A DNA stretch of 64,000 bases. Origin: Tillandsia leiboldiana. Its lineage: Eukaryota; Streptophyta; Magnoliopsida; Poales; Bromeliaceae. Location: positions 12,464,316 through 12,528,315 of the forward strand of contig CM055062.1 in the NCBI GenBank assembly GCA_029204045.2, written 5' to 3'. Position numbers and translations under genes: made by a program. Shown in pieces: positions 20,512-32,559 of the stretch (within the stretch, counting starts at the first letter, position 1; the number at the start of each line of letters is the position of its first letter). The notes beneath the pieces were generated by a model, which did no database searches, had not been told where the DNA came from, and saw only the letters and a list, made by a program, of their open reading frames with translations.

Positions 20512-23500
20512 TTATTTTAAGGAAAGCATCCCAATTGCTTTTCGTAAATGAATAAAACGTTTTTGATCCAAAGGTTTTGTTAGAAAGTCAGCTAATTGAT
20601 CTTCAGTTGAAACATATGAAAGTTGAAGAGTATTTGATTCAACTAGCTCTCTAAGAAAATGATATCTAAGTTCAATATGTTTTGTTCTAGAGTGCAACAC
20701 AGGGTTTTTAGAAATGTTAATTGCACTTGTGTTGTCACAAAGAATTGTTACCGAAGATGCTGAAATGCGGAAGTCACTCAATACGCTTTTCATCCAAATG
20801 AGTTGAGTTGAGCAACTTCCAGCTGAAATGTATTCCGCTTCGGCAGTCGAGAGTGCTATGCAATTCTGCTTTTTACTGTGCCATGCAACAAGGCAATGGC
20901 CAAGATAGAAGCATGCACCACTCGTGCTTTTCCGATCATCCACTGATCCTGCCCAATCGGCATCTGAGTATCCAACAATGTCCAGACTTGTTCCCATAGG
21001 ATACCAAATTCCGAAGTTAATTGATCCTTTGATGTACCGGATGATCCGTTTCACCGCTTTCAGGTGAACCTCCTTTGGTGCTGATTGATATCTCGCGCAA
21101 ATCCCAACACTAAAGGATATATCCGGGCGACTAGCCGTGAGGTAAAGTAGACTTCCAATCATACTTCTATACAGTTTCTCGTCTACATTCTCACTATGTG
21201 ATTCACTTCCAAGTCCCTTGTGGCTAGTTCCCATTGGAGTTGGAAAATCTTTACAATTTTCTAGATCAAACTTTTTGACCAACTCCAGTGCATACTTGGA
21301 TTGACTCAAGTGAATACCTTCATCATTTTGTTTAATTTGCAATCCAAGGAAATAAGACAATTCGCCCATCATGGACATCTCAAATTCGCTTTCCATGGTC
21401 TCCGCGAATTTAGAAGCATCATTATCTTTTGTTGCACCAAATACAATGTCATCGACATAGATTTGTGCTACAATGAAATTATTTTGATAATGCTTCACAA
21501 AGAGAGTCCTGTCAGCTCCCCCTCGAGTATAGCCCTTCTCCAAAAGGTGCTTTGTTAACCTTTCGTACCATGCTCGCGGTGCTTGTTTCAGACCGTAAAG
21601 AGCCTTTTTCAAACGAAAAACATGGTTAGGTTGTTTATGATCTACAAAACCTTTCGGTTGAGCTACATAAACTTCCTCATTTAAAAACCCATTTAGAAAT
21701 GCGCTCTTGACGTCCATTTGAAATAATTTGATTTTAAAATGACAAGCAATAGCAAACAATATACGAATGGACTCGAGTCTAGCTACAGGGGCGAAAGTTT
21801 CGTCAAAGTCTATACCTTCTACTTGAGAGTAGCCTTGAGCAACTAGTCGTGCCTTGTTCCTGATGATAGTACCATCTTCATCTTTCTTGTTCTTGAAGAT
21901 CCATTTGGTACCTATCACATTATGTTGCTTTGGAGGCTTCGTTAATTCCCAGACTTTGTTTCGCTCAAATTGATGGAGCTCTTCCTGCATTGCTTTAATC
22001 CAGTAATCATCCTGAAGAGCTTCATCTATTGTCTTTGGTTCGATTAAAGATACATAGCAAGCAAATCCGCAAACCAACTGCCTTCGAGTTCTAACTCCTT
22101 CTTGTGGATCTCCAATGATGTTCGATTCCGGATGATCCTTGGAGATTCGTAGCGTTTGTTGAAACGGAGTACTCGGAGGTACACGAGATGATTCCTGCAT
22201 ATCAGATAAACTAGAAGAACCATTAGAAGCATCATTAATATTGGAAGTATTATTATGAGAAGATGCACTAGCAGGAGAATCATCATCTAGAGAGATATCG
22301 AGGGTAGATTTTTCAGATTCAAAATGAGAAGCTTCATCTACTTTAACATTTATAGATTCTACGATCGTCTTAGATTCAATGTTAAATACTCGATATGCTC
22401 TGCTATTCGTAGAATAACCCAAAAAGATCCCTTCATCACTTCGAGAGTCGAACTTTCCAAGATTTTCACGGTCACGTAAGATGTAACATCGACTCCCGAA
22501 GATACGAAAGTACTTGATATCCGGTTTTCTACTAAACCACAGCTCATATGGTGTATTCAAGGTTCCTGGGCGCAAATACACTCTGTTAATGACATAGACA
22601 GCGGTGTTCACAGCTTCAGCCCAAAAATGTAGCGGTAATTTCCGGCTATGAAGCATCACACGCGCCATCTCTTGAACAACCCTGTTTTTGCGCTCAACAA
22701 CACCATTCTGCTGAGGTGTATAGGGTGCCGAGAATTCATGTTTAATGCCATTTGAAGTACAAAAGTCAATGAATTTTGAATTTATGAATTCTCCACCCCT
22801 ATCACTTCTAACACGAATGATCTTTTCATTCTTTTCAATCATAATACGATGGCAAATCTCATGAAAAGAGTCAAACGTATCAGCTTTCTCTCTCAAAAAT
22901 GCTACCCAAGAAAACCGAGAGAAATCATCAACCAATAAAAAGATGTACCATTTACCTCCCAAAGATGGTTGACGGGTCGGCCCCATTAAGTCCATGTGCA
23001 AAAGTTCCAAGGGCCGTTTTGTACCAACGTGGTTCAAGTTCTTGTGTGCAGTCCTAGACTGTTTTCCCTTTTGGCAACCACCACACACAACATTTTGTTT
23101 AAATAAAAGCTTGGAATCCCCTTGACCACGTCCTTGTTTGAAATTCTAGTAAGTTCCTTAAAATTTAAGTGACCTAGCCTTTCATGCCAAAGAGTTTCAT
23201 TATTCAAAGCGGCTAAGTTACAATTTTCAGAAAATTTATTAGGAACAACATAACAATTGTTTTCAGATCTAACCCCTTTTAGAAAGAAGACATGGTCCTT
23301 ATCAGTTACAACGCATTCAACCGATGAAAAGTTAACTGAAAAACCATTGTCGCAAAGTTGACTTATGCTTATGAGGTTAGTCTTAAGGCCATCAACAAAT
23401 AAGACGTTTTTCAAAATCGGGCCATCTGGAATAGCTACCGTCCCTTTTCCAACAATTTTGGAAGATCGACCGTCTCCGAAAACAACGTGTCCTCCGGAGA

Positions 23501-24152
23501 TTTTCTCAAGATTTTGAAAACTATTTTTGTCACCGGTCATGTGACGGGAACACCCGCTATCCAGATACCAAGACGAGCTATCATATGCATGCAAGGAAAT
23601 ATTGGAAACAAGACAAGGGAAAATTTCACCTTTGCGCACCCAAACCTTTTTGGAATGCGTCTGTAATGGTCGTGAAGTTTTGTGCCTAGGTGAAAACGTC
23701 TTGTTAAAACGATTATTGCTCCTTGATGAAGTCGTCTTGCGCGGTGAACTACCAAGTCTCTTGTCATTTGAAAAGTTTTGCTTTGATTTCCGGAAAGGAG
23801 CCTTTTTGGTAGTTGATGCAAGAGGTGCTTGAGATGAGCGTTCGACTCCCGTCTTGCAATATCTTCTTATGTGCCCTGAAACACCACAACGAAAACATAC
23901 CTTAGATCTTGACGATCCCAAAGAGGATGAAGTAGGTTTGTTGTCGTTGTTTGTCTTGAATTCTGATGTCGGAGGAGGAGATACCGACTGAGGCACAAAA
24001 ACTGTCTCACTCGAACTTGGACTGTTTCCAGTTTGAGTGTATCCGAGGCCGAACCTATTTGATTGACCAAGACCAAGAAGTCTATCCAACTTACTCCTTC
24101 GTGAAGAGAATCGCTGTAAGTCATTCTTGAGTTGGAAAATGGTCTTTGTCAT
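20512..24152 (-). pseudogene. pol: Copia-B pol (protease, integrase, RT, RNase H) with one frame break
   Basis: From ATG at 24152 it encodes a second zinc knuckle (CFRCGVSGHIRRYC), the aspartic protease motif WYLDSGCSRHMTG, the pre-integrase motif LWHERLGHLNF, an integrase core with SDRGGEF, RT with YVDDIVFGA and RNase H with ADWAGSVDDRKSTSG, ending SLK-stop at 20512. This is the Copia domain order. The frame shifts near 23110-23114 where Copia-C has one more T (AAGCTTTGG versus AAGCTTGG); such homopolymer differences may be sequencing errors. ATG 24152 is in the gag frame, five codons after the gag TAG, so the natural product may be a read-through polyprotein. Confidence 0.9.
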
Positions 24153-24164
24153 TTCCAGGTTATC

Positions 24165-25629
24165 CTATCGAGCCTCGTTGTAGAGCTTTGAAAAGTGATT
24201 CGCGTTATCCACCAGATTTGTATGTTCCTTTTCAAGTTGCTCATTGGACTCTTGAAGGGAAGCATTTTCTTTTATCAGGTTTTCCCTTTCCACTTCAAGA
24301 GCGTTTGAGAGAGAAGTCGCTCTTTTTGCTTCTTCTTCGAGATCATGCAATCTCCCTCTCAAACTCTTGTTTTGCTTAGCCACTTTCTTTGAATCCCTCA
24401 AAAGTCTGTGGTAGGCTAGAGCAAAATCTTCACCTTCCGAATCATCCGATTCGTTGTCCGTTGCGTTCTTTTCAACAGTGGAGTTGGACAACGACTCAGA
24501 TGTATTTGCCATAAAGCACATGAAGGGTGAAGATACGGACGCGTGGAATGCGGTGGAGCTCTTTTCTTCATCACTTGAAGACGACTCATTTGACGTTGAG
24601 TTGTCATCCCAAGTGACGACTTGCATCGCCTTCTTCTTTGCCGGATACTTGTTAGGACACTCCGTTGCAATGTGGCCGTAGCCTCGACATTTGAAGCATT
24701 GCAGTTGTCCTTCTGAACTTTTCTTATCCTTTGAGAAGTTCTCCTGCTTTCTTGACTTGTGACTTGGAGTACCCTTGCCTTTGTTCCACTTTCCGAAGGA
24801 TGGAGATTTGCTTGAATTACCCCTTCGGAAGTTGCGGCGAAACTTCCTTGTCAAGAGAGCGAGCTGCTTCTCAAATTCCTCCATAGAAAGGTTCTCGTCA
24901 TCGTCCGAGGAGGATGTATCCGCGTCTTCTTCCTTAGTTGTTTTCAACGCATAACCTGAAGACTTAGAAGTGGATGCTTTTCCAGAAGAATTGTTAGTAT
25001 TAAAAGTCATTTCATAAGTTTGTAATGAACCAACTAATTCTTCTACACGTATTTCGTCCGGGTGTTTAATAGTTTCAATGGCAGTAACCTTTGGGCGAAA
25101 TCGTTCAGGAAGAGTTCTTAAGATTTTTCTTACAATCTTAAATTCTGGAATCTTCTCTCCCAGATTAGCACATGAGTTTACGATGTCTTGCAATCGTGTA
25201 TAGTAGTCCGTGAAAGATTCATTTTCTGCCATCAAGATGGAGTCAAACTTGCTCGTAAGCATCTGCAGTTTCTGAATCTTCACGAGGTTAGTTCCCTCAT
25301 GTGTAACCTGGAGAACATCCCAGATTTCTTTCGCAGTCTCACATGCCGAGACGCGAGAGAATTCAGTTTGAGATAAGGCATTAAAAATAGCATTAATTCC
25401 TTGCCATTGTAAGAAGATAACTCAAACTCTTCCTTGGTCCATTTCGACCTAGGTTTTTAAGGTGTGAACATCAGAGATAAGTTCAGTTGGATTAGACCAT
25501 CCTGATTCAATTGAATGCCACACCCTTTCGTCGATGGAAGATAAAAAGGCTTTCATCCGTACTTTCCAGTACGTATAATTTGTTCCATCAAAGAAAGGGG
25601 GGTCGATTGATGTTTCCACCTTCAACCAT
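24165..25629 (-). pseudogene. gag: Copia-B gag with three small frame breaks
   Basis: The start ATG is at 25629, 20 bp inside the primer site. Compared with the intact gag of Copia-C there are three one-base homopolymer changes in the first 230 bp (near 25400, 25454 and 25590), so only the last 372 codons (from 25283) are open. It keeps the zinc knuckle (CFKCRGYGHIATEC) and the C-terminal coiled coil. TAG at 24165-24167 ends it in frame with pol. Confidence 0.85.
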
Positions 25630-25648
25630 TGTTCACAACCCTATTCCC

Positions 25649-25660
25649 GCTCTGATACCA
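25649..25660 (-). other. Primer-binding site of Copia-B
   Basis: Reverse complement reads TGGTATCAGAGC, complementary to the 3' end of initiator tRNA-Met, two bases from the 5' LTR. Confidence 0.88.
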
Positions 25661-25662
25661 CT

Positions 25663-26998
25663 TGTTGGGTCGTATATAATACGGATCTAAATAGGGGAAG
25701 AAACACCTAGAGGGGGGTGAATAGGTGTAAACGTATAAACACTCCAAAAATCGTTGCGATAAAACCAATGCGGAAAATAAAATAACACGCAAGATTTTTA
25801 ACGTGGAAAACTCCATCACCGGAGGTAAAAAACCACGGGACCGATAACACGGCAGAAATCCACTAGAATTAAAACACGTACAAGGTGATTTACCGTACAC
25901 ACTTACGACTCAACCTTTTCCATACGCTCCTAGAGGATCTTCTCCGCTCGCTCCGACGCTTCTCGAATCCACGATCTGCGCCCAACGCCGAATCCACGGC
26001 GTCCAACGTCGAATCCACGACGTCCGAACCGAATCCACGGTCTTCACCCAATAGCACCGTTCGAATCCACGAACGTGCCTCGCTCCGAATCCACGAGAGC
26101 GATTGAACCTTGAATCCACAAGGACACGCGAATCCACGCGCCGATTTTTGGGGAAAATCGTTGTTTTTTGGGTGGTGATGATCCGCCGAATACTTAGATC
26201 AAAGATAGATCGGAAATACCATCTAAGTATTCATTAGTTTGATTCAACTCAAGATGTGAGTATGAAAACCTAGAATCAAACTAATCAATATAGATGAAGA
26301 AACATAGAGTATTCTCTAATGATTTCCTTTCTTCTCTATATGTGGATCTATAGCCGTATATGATGATACAAGAAAATGACGGCTATGTGGATTCACCCTA
26401 GAAAAGGAGTCATAGGGTGTATTTATAGGTTAGAAACCCTAGGAAGGAGATAAGAATCAAAAACCAACCATTTCTGGATTTTTACGGACGGCGATCCGGA
26501 TCGTGATAACTAGGATCCGGATCGTCATAACGAAACAGCCAATTCCAGAAAAACGAAGGTTCGGGATCCGATCATGTGACTACGATCCAGATCGTTCATA
26601 CAGTTCACCAAACATCAACGTTCGGGATCCGGATTGCGAAGCAAGATCCGGATCGTTCAGGTAGATGGTAAACTCAACGTTCGGGATCCGGATCAAGAGA
26701 CTACGATCCGGATTGCGACGATGTATGAACGAACCACCTTCGGGATCCGGATCGAACAACCTGATCCGGATCCTGAACATGTCCCAAGTCCAGTTTTTGA
26801 TTTTTATGCAATGAAAGATTCTTCCAAGTGTTTCTACACTACAAGAAGTATTCGGATCACACAAATTCTTTAGTTAAACATACCTGATCCTTTTGAATTC
26901 TTCTTTCTTGAGATTGAGTTAAATGATCCAACTTTCTTCACCTTCAATCTTCAGACTTGAGACTTTCACGAAACTACGCCAACTCAAATTCCGTAACA
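25663..26998 (-). repeat. 5' LTR of Copia-B (1336 bp)
   Basis: Same termini and internal arrays as the 3' LTR, differing by a few single-base changes. Acts as promoter on the minus strand. Confidence 0.93.
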
Positions 26999-27935
26999 AG
27001 TTTTTTGCCCTTCTGATGTTTCCAGTATAGTTTTGGAAACATCCCTCAGCCTTGTGCTTGAATGGCTAGCAACTCCCCGAAAACCACCAATGGCTTCCCG
27101 AGACATTTTAGTAATTTTGGCAACATTGTTGGTTTCCATGCTGCCCCACAGCATGTTTTGCCCGAAACAAGCTTCGTGAATCCTTCTGGGGCCGCACGTC
27201 AAGTTCCATCAAATTCGGAAGACATGTAGGCACCAAGAGATCGATCATCTTTAGTCGATCGCCGGATTGTCAAAAATTCCGGTAAAATCCCTGGAGACTT
27301 TTTAGTGAAGTCCTTGTTTAAGCTTTCTACGACCAATGAGTCAGTGGTTGGGTTGTGTGAGAGTCTATTTTCTGACCTGTGTAGTGATTTCTGGTCTCAG
27401 CAGTCACCGCCGGCTTGTCACCTCCAGCAGATTTTCAGGCCGCTGCGTTTGAGGTGGGTTTATCCTTCGATCCGAGTTTTTATCATTTTGGCCCTAGGGT
27501 TACCCCTGTAGAGGACCCCTGTTTTTGATGTAGCCCTTGATCCTATGGTAGAGCCATTCTACTTCATTTTTATTCCAGCATTCGTATATCAGTTATACAG
27601 CATTGATCTACAGTTTGAGCGTTTTCTATATGCTTTCACTCTCAGTACTATCGTATATAGTGAAGATATACCTGGACCTATGCATGCCGGATTTGGTCTT
27701 AGTTAGAGTGATTATCAATACAATTCTATTAGCATTTCCCATTCTTCTACTACAATGTTCTAGAATAAGAGTTCAGGTTCCCGTATACAGCTTCTATTTT
27801 CAGCTTCTGCTATACATTGTCGGTATACAGTTCCGTTATACAGCTTCTGCTGTACATTTTAGTTTTATATCAGTATCGTTGAGATTAAGTTTTTCAGCAC
27901 CCGACAGGATTTTCTGGCTTTATGCCGATTGTTCG
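26999..27935 (+). repeat. LTR-X continuation, first copy, running into the gap
   Basis: This is the right flank of Copia-B. It matches the right flank of Copia-C (39049-39974) throughout, from GATGTTTCCAGTATAG to TATGCCGATTGTTCG, with many small indels. It ends at the N run. TATACAG-rich sequence marks 27580-27860. Confidence 0.85.
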
Positions 27936-28035
27936 NNNNNNNNNNNNNNNNNNNNNNNNNNNNNNNNNNNNNNNNNNNNNNNNNNNNNNNNNNNNNNNNN
28001 NNNNNNNNNNNNNNNNNNNNNNNNNNNNNNNNNNN
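27936..28035. other. Assembly gap of exactly 100 N
   Basis: A run of 100 N, the conventional length for a scaffold gap of unknown size. Predicted proteins crossing it are meaningless. Confidence 0.99.
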
Positions 28036-29331
28036 TCCAAAAATCGTTTTGCGATTAAACCCCATGCGTGAAAATAGAATAACACTCAGGATTTTCTATC
28101 CAGTCTTACGTGGAAAATCCATCCCGGGCAGTAACAAACCACGGTGACCACTAATACACCTGCAGAAATCCACTAGAATTAAAACACGTACAAGGTGACT
28201 TACCGTACACACTTACGACTCACCTTTTCCATACGCTCCTAGAGGATCTTCTCCGCTCGTCGCGCTACCGACGCTTCTCGACTCCACGATCTGCGCCCAA
28301 CGCCGAATCCACGGGCTCCAACGTCGAATCCACGACCGTCCGCCGAGCCGAATCCACGGTCTTTCACCCAATAGCACCGTTCGAATCCCGACACGTTCCT
28401 CGCTCCGAATCCACGAGAGCGATTGAACTTGAATCCACAAGGACACGCGAATCCACGCGCCGATTTTTGGGGAAAATCGGTTGTTTTTTGGCGTTGGTGA
28501 TGATCCGCCGAATACTTAGATCAAAGATTAGATCGGAAATAACCATCTAAGTATTCATTAGTTTGATTCAACTCAAGATTGTGAGTATGAAAACCTAGAA
28601 TCAAACGTAATCAATATAGATGAAGAAACATAGAGTATTCTCTAATGATTTCCTTTCTTCTCTATATGTGGATCTATAGCGTCAAATGATGATACAAGAA
28701 AATGACGGCTATGTGGATTCACCCTAGAAAGGAGCATAGGGTGTATTTATAGGTTAGAAACCCTAGGAAGGAGATATAATGATCAACAAACCAAAACACC
28801 ATTTCTGGATTTTTAACGGACGGCGATCCGATCGTGATAACTAGGATCGGATCGTCATAACGAAACAGCCAATTCCAGAAAAACGAAGGTTCGGGATCCG
28901 GATCATGTGACTACGATCCGGATCGTTCATACAGTTCACCAAACTCAACGTTCGGGATCCGGATTGCGAAGCAAGATCCGGATCGTTCAAGGTAGATGGT
29001 AAACTCAACGTTCGGGATCCGATCAAGAGACTACGATCCGGATTCGACGATGTATGAACGAACCACCTTCGGGATCCGGATCGAACAACCTGATCCGGAT
29101 CCTGAACATGTCCCAAGTCCAGTTTTTGATTTTTATATGCAAGAAAAGATTCTTCCAAGTGTTTCTACACTACAAGAAGTATTCGGATCACACAAATTCT
29201 TTAGTTAAACATACCTGATCCTTTTGAATTCTTCTTTCTTGAGATTGAGTTAAATGATCCAACTTTCTTCACCTTCAATCTTCAAGACTTGAGACTTTCA
29301 CGAAACTACGCCACACTCAAATTCCGTAACA
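28036..29331 (-). repeat. 3' LTR of Copia-C, truncated by the gap
   Basis: Corresponds to 16000-17251 of Copia-B. Numerous indels inside otherwise invariant blocks suggest raw long-read quality. The purine tract follows at 29332-29346. Confidence 0.88.
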
Positions 29332-29879
29332 ATCTCCCCCTTTGGCGGTTTCGTGACAAAACATAGATCCACTAAAGAAAATTCAAAAGATATTTTTGTT
29401 GCTATCACCATACAACAAAAATTTACAATGGAGATCCAAAATACAATACATGAGTTAAACTCCTAAAACAGACTCTAGACTTAGACATCTGTACTCTCTG
29501 CAAAAGAAATCATTCTTGACAAAAAAATCGTTAGATACCTCAAGAATTTTGTATATTCAAAAACCACAAACAGAGATGAAGTTTAAACTCATTTATACTT
29601 CCATGACATTTATATTCAGATATGTAAACTGATCATAGTTAAAGAAACACCAACATATCTTCTTTGCACTAAAAACAAATGTCATGAACATGTTTGTGAC
29701 AAACTATATAATATATGATATGTATTGAGACAGAGTTAAAGAAACCAACTATATCTCTATGCAATCAAAAACCAGTGTCACAACTTGTTAGTGAACATCA
29801 ACCTGTTAGTTATATTACATGCCCAAATAGTTAGCAAATAGTTAGTCGAGGCATGCATTCAAACAAATGAAAAACCAAA

Positions 29880-30115
29880 AGTTGAGTTCTAACTTACCTT
29901 TGTGTTTCAAACTTACCTTGATGTTCCAACACTCATAAAGTTGAAGTTCTACTTACCTTTGTGTTTCAACTTACCTAGATGTTCCAACACATCATAAGTT
30001 GAAGTTCTACTTACCTTTGTTTCAACTTACCTTTGATGTTCCAACACTTATAAAGTTGAAGTTCTACTTACCTTTGTGTTTCACTTACCTTTATTGTTCC
30101 AACACATCATCATGT
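29880..30115 (-). repeat. 60-bp tandem repeats, Copia-C copy
   Basis: Four degraded units corresponding to 17810-18049, with missing bases in several ACTTACC motifs. Confidence 0.85.
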
Positions 30116-30301
30116 TCAATCATCATTGTTCAAGTTCTCTCTAACTCTCTCCCCCTTTTTGTCACAAAACAAAGCCAAATGTAGTTAAGACTACGAAATG
30201 TTAGGAGAGTGAAAAGTTCCAATAAAACGTAAAACCTGAGAACTAAGCTAAAATAGTATAAACTAAATCCTAAAATCAAAATCCTGCACAAAAGAAGAAA
30301 A

Positions 30302-30926
30302 GGAAGGTGCAGTTCGTCGGAGGAGTCGGAGCTGGTACAACTGAGCTTGCTCAAAATCCCTTTAAGCATTGTCGAAATAGTTGAGCACTTCTTCTTGATC
30401 TTCTTCTGTTTAGAGGAAAGTGCTGAAGTTCCTTCGACATTCTTTCTTGTTCAGCAGACAGTCTTTGTTGTTCCTGTCGAAGCGATTCCAACACATCAGC
30501 GTCTGTAGCCTGTCTCTTCGATGTGTGATGGATGCTGTGTAGATGCAGATGGGGCATCCGTCCCGTAACCCATGGAGATTCAGTTTGTAGAATTCCAGAG
30601 AGTGAGCGAGCTCTGGTGAGAGGCCTACTAGGCTGATTTTCACTCCATTGGACAGTCTTCCGTCTCGTATATTGCTTAGTTGTTGATGCAGATTTCATTA
30701 GCCTTTGCCTTTGACAGATTTCCTGTTTTCCTAATCAACTTTTCTGTTGAACATCTTTGAAGAATTCATCCCATTCTTCCATCCATAGTCTGAGCTGTCT
30801 TCCTCTGCATTTTTCGTCTTGTTTTGAGTTGAATCATCTGGTTCCCTTTTAACAGATGTACGTGTGTGCATCATTGAAGCCAGGAGAAGGATTAACCAGA
30901 GAGAAACTCATTGAATTAAGTGCCAT
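30302..30926 (-). pseudogene. Accessory ORF, Copia-C copy, frame broken
   Basis: Same gene as 18261-18875, with the same ATG (30926) and preceding splice acceptor. Indels in the acidic segment, around the TAG region and in the coiled-coil part break the frame, and the terminal TGA is lost. Because this lies in the low-quality stretch it does not settle whether the TAG in Copia-B is real. Confidence 0.6.
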
Positions 30927-31447
30927 TGATCAAAGTGCTTGAGTTAAGAAGGTGTCCTGTGAAAACCAACTCAAGAACACAAAAATTCTTAGTTTTCAAA
31001 AATTTGAAAAATTGTACCCAAACAATCATAATCATGTAGAGAAGCCAAGAATCAATGAGTTTTGGCAAAGGACTTTTAAAAGTAGATCAATTGCATGAAT
31101 TTCGAAAATCCTTATTATATGCCCTAAAACCGAAATTTTAGAAATCGAAGCCTAAAAATCCGTTAATCAGGAGAAAACCTAGCATATAATCAAAACTAAA
31201 CTACCCAGAGTTCTTATTTCAAAAGAAATTTGATCAAAACCATCCACAAACAAAGTTGATCCAAGAAATTCGTGCGTTGAGGAGGAAAAGAGAAAAACGG
31301 TGAAAACCGAGATTTTGATCAATAAAACTTACTTGGAATTGAAGAACTTGAGTTTGAAAAGCTTCCAAGAAGGATGAAATCTAGAGAGAAGCGCTCTGGA
31401 AACTTTTGAACAAAAGATTGGAGTAAAAGAAATCAAAACCCTTTTGT

Positions 31448-31622
31448 TCTTTATAAAAACCTAGCCGCGATCCGGATCCTCCCGAGCTTGCGATCCGGAT
31501 CGGCTACCCGCAGTGAGAAAACTGCGTTCGGGATCCGGATCGGCAGGTCCAATCCGGATCGTCAGCCCGCAGGAGAAAACCTGCGTTCGGGATCCGGATC
31601 ACCTTGCCCGATCCGGATCGGC
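31448..31622 (-). promoter_or_regulatory. Internal promoter-like module, Copia-C copy
   Basis: The same GATCCGGATC array and TATAAAG box as at 19401-19585, almost base for base. Confidence 0.6.
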
Positions 31623-32559
31623 CCCAACTTTTTCTTAAGAAAAATTTCAGAGAAATTCAGGAAAATCCAGAAAAAGATTGTAAGCACAAATGTGTATCAA
31701 CTTTAAACAAAAATCATCGTTTCATACAACAAGAATTAGATTATGCCAAATCTATCAATAATATCCAAAAATGAAACGAAAATTTACAAAAATTAAATCC
31801 CTTAAAGTTGAACACCTTCAATCACATCTAACTTGATCTTATGAGTAATGCCTTTATCAAATAATCAATTTGGTAAGAAAATGAAATACAAAGATCAATA
31901 GATGTTTGAAATCCCAAATATAGTAGATAATATTTCTAGACAATCTGTTGAAGAGAGTGGCTCTTTGAGCATCTTTCTTTAAAATCCCACCTTATACCAA
32001 CCTTGAAATTTGACAGAGTCAAGTATTTCAATATGCATTTTACTTAATCAAAAATTTGAACAACCATGCTTGGTATACATGTGGTAGCTGCACACAATAC
32101 TCGGACGACCGAGGTGGTAGCTCTTTCCTCCATGTGGTGGTAGTTTTCACACTCCTCATTGGGATGTAACTCTTTCCACATCTTTTGAGCATTTTACATT
32201 ATCTTTGACTCCCCCTCAATTGGCTATCAATTATTTAAGATATAAAGTATTCAACCAAAAATTGATCTCGATTTCATACTCGACTAAACAGTCAAATAAG
32301 ATAATGACTATACCAAGAGATCATTGAGAGAGAAATTGACTTTGATCACTTTAGAAGATGATTTAATTAACATAAACGATCATTGCAACAATGAAATATT
32401 ATGATGGCAAAAGCATAATAAATTTCTAAATGTGTGAACAGATGCAATTAAAGTCAATTAAGATCTATGCTCAATTACTATCCTATGTACAAACATAGAT
32501 AAAGAACAAAACAAAAACAAATACAAAACCTATCCTAAGCAAAGATTTCAAAAAGAAGA

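Larger units (their letters stand above)
15915..26998 (-). mobile_element. Copia-B: nearly complete Sirevirus-like element
   Basis: Two nearly identical LTRs (15915-17251 and 25663-26998), a tRNA-iMet primer site, gag, pol in Copia order (protease, integrase, RT, RNase H) and a purine tract are all present. The near-identity of the LTRs indicates a recent insertion. Flanks AAGTT (left) and AGTTT (right) overlap as a 4-5 bp target duplication (AGTT). Between pol and the 3' LTR lies an extra 3.2 kb with an accessory ORF, an internal promoter-like module and 60-bp repeats. Single-base homopolymer differences from Copia-C break the frames. Confidence 0.93.

Noticed and set aside
27603..28147. Open frames crossing the N run
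   Set aside because: They contain the assembly gap and cannot be real.
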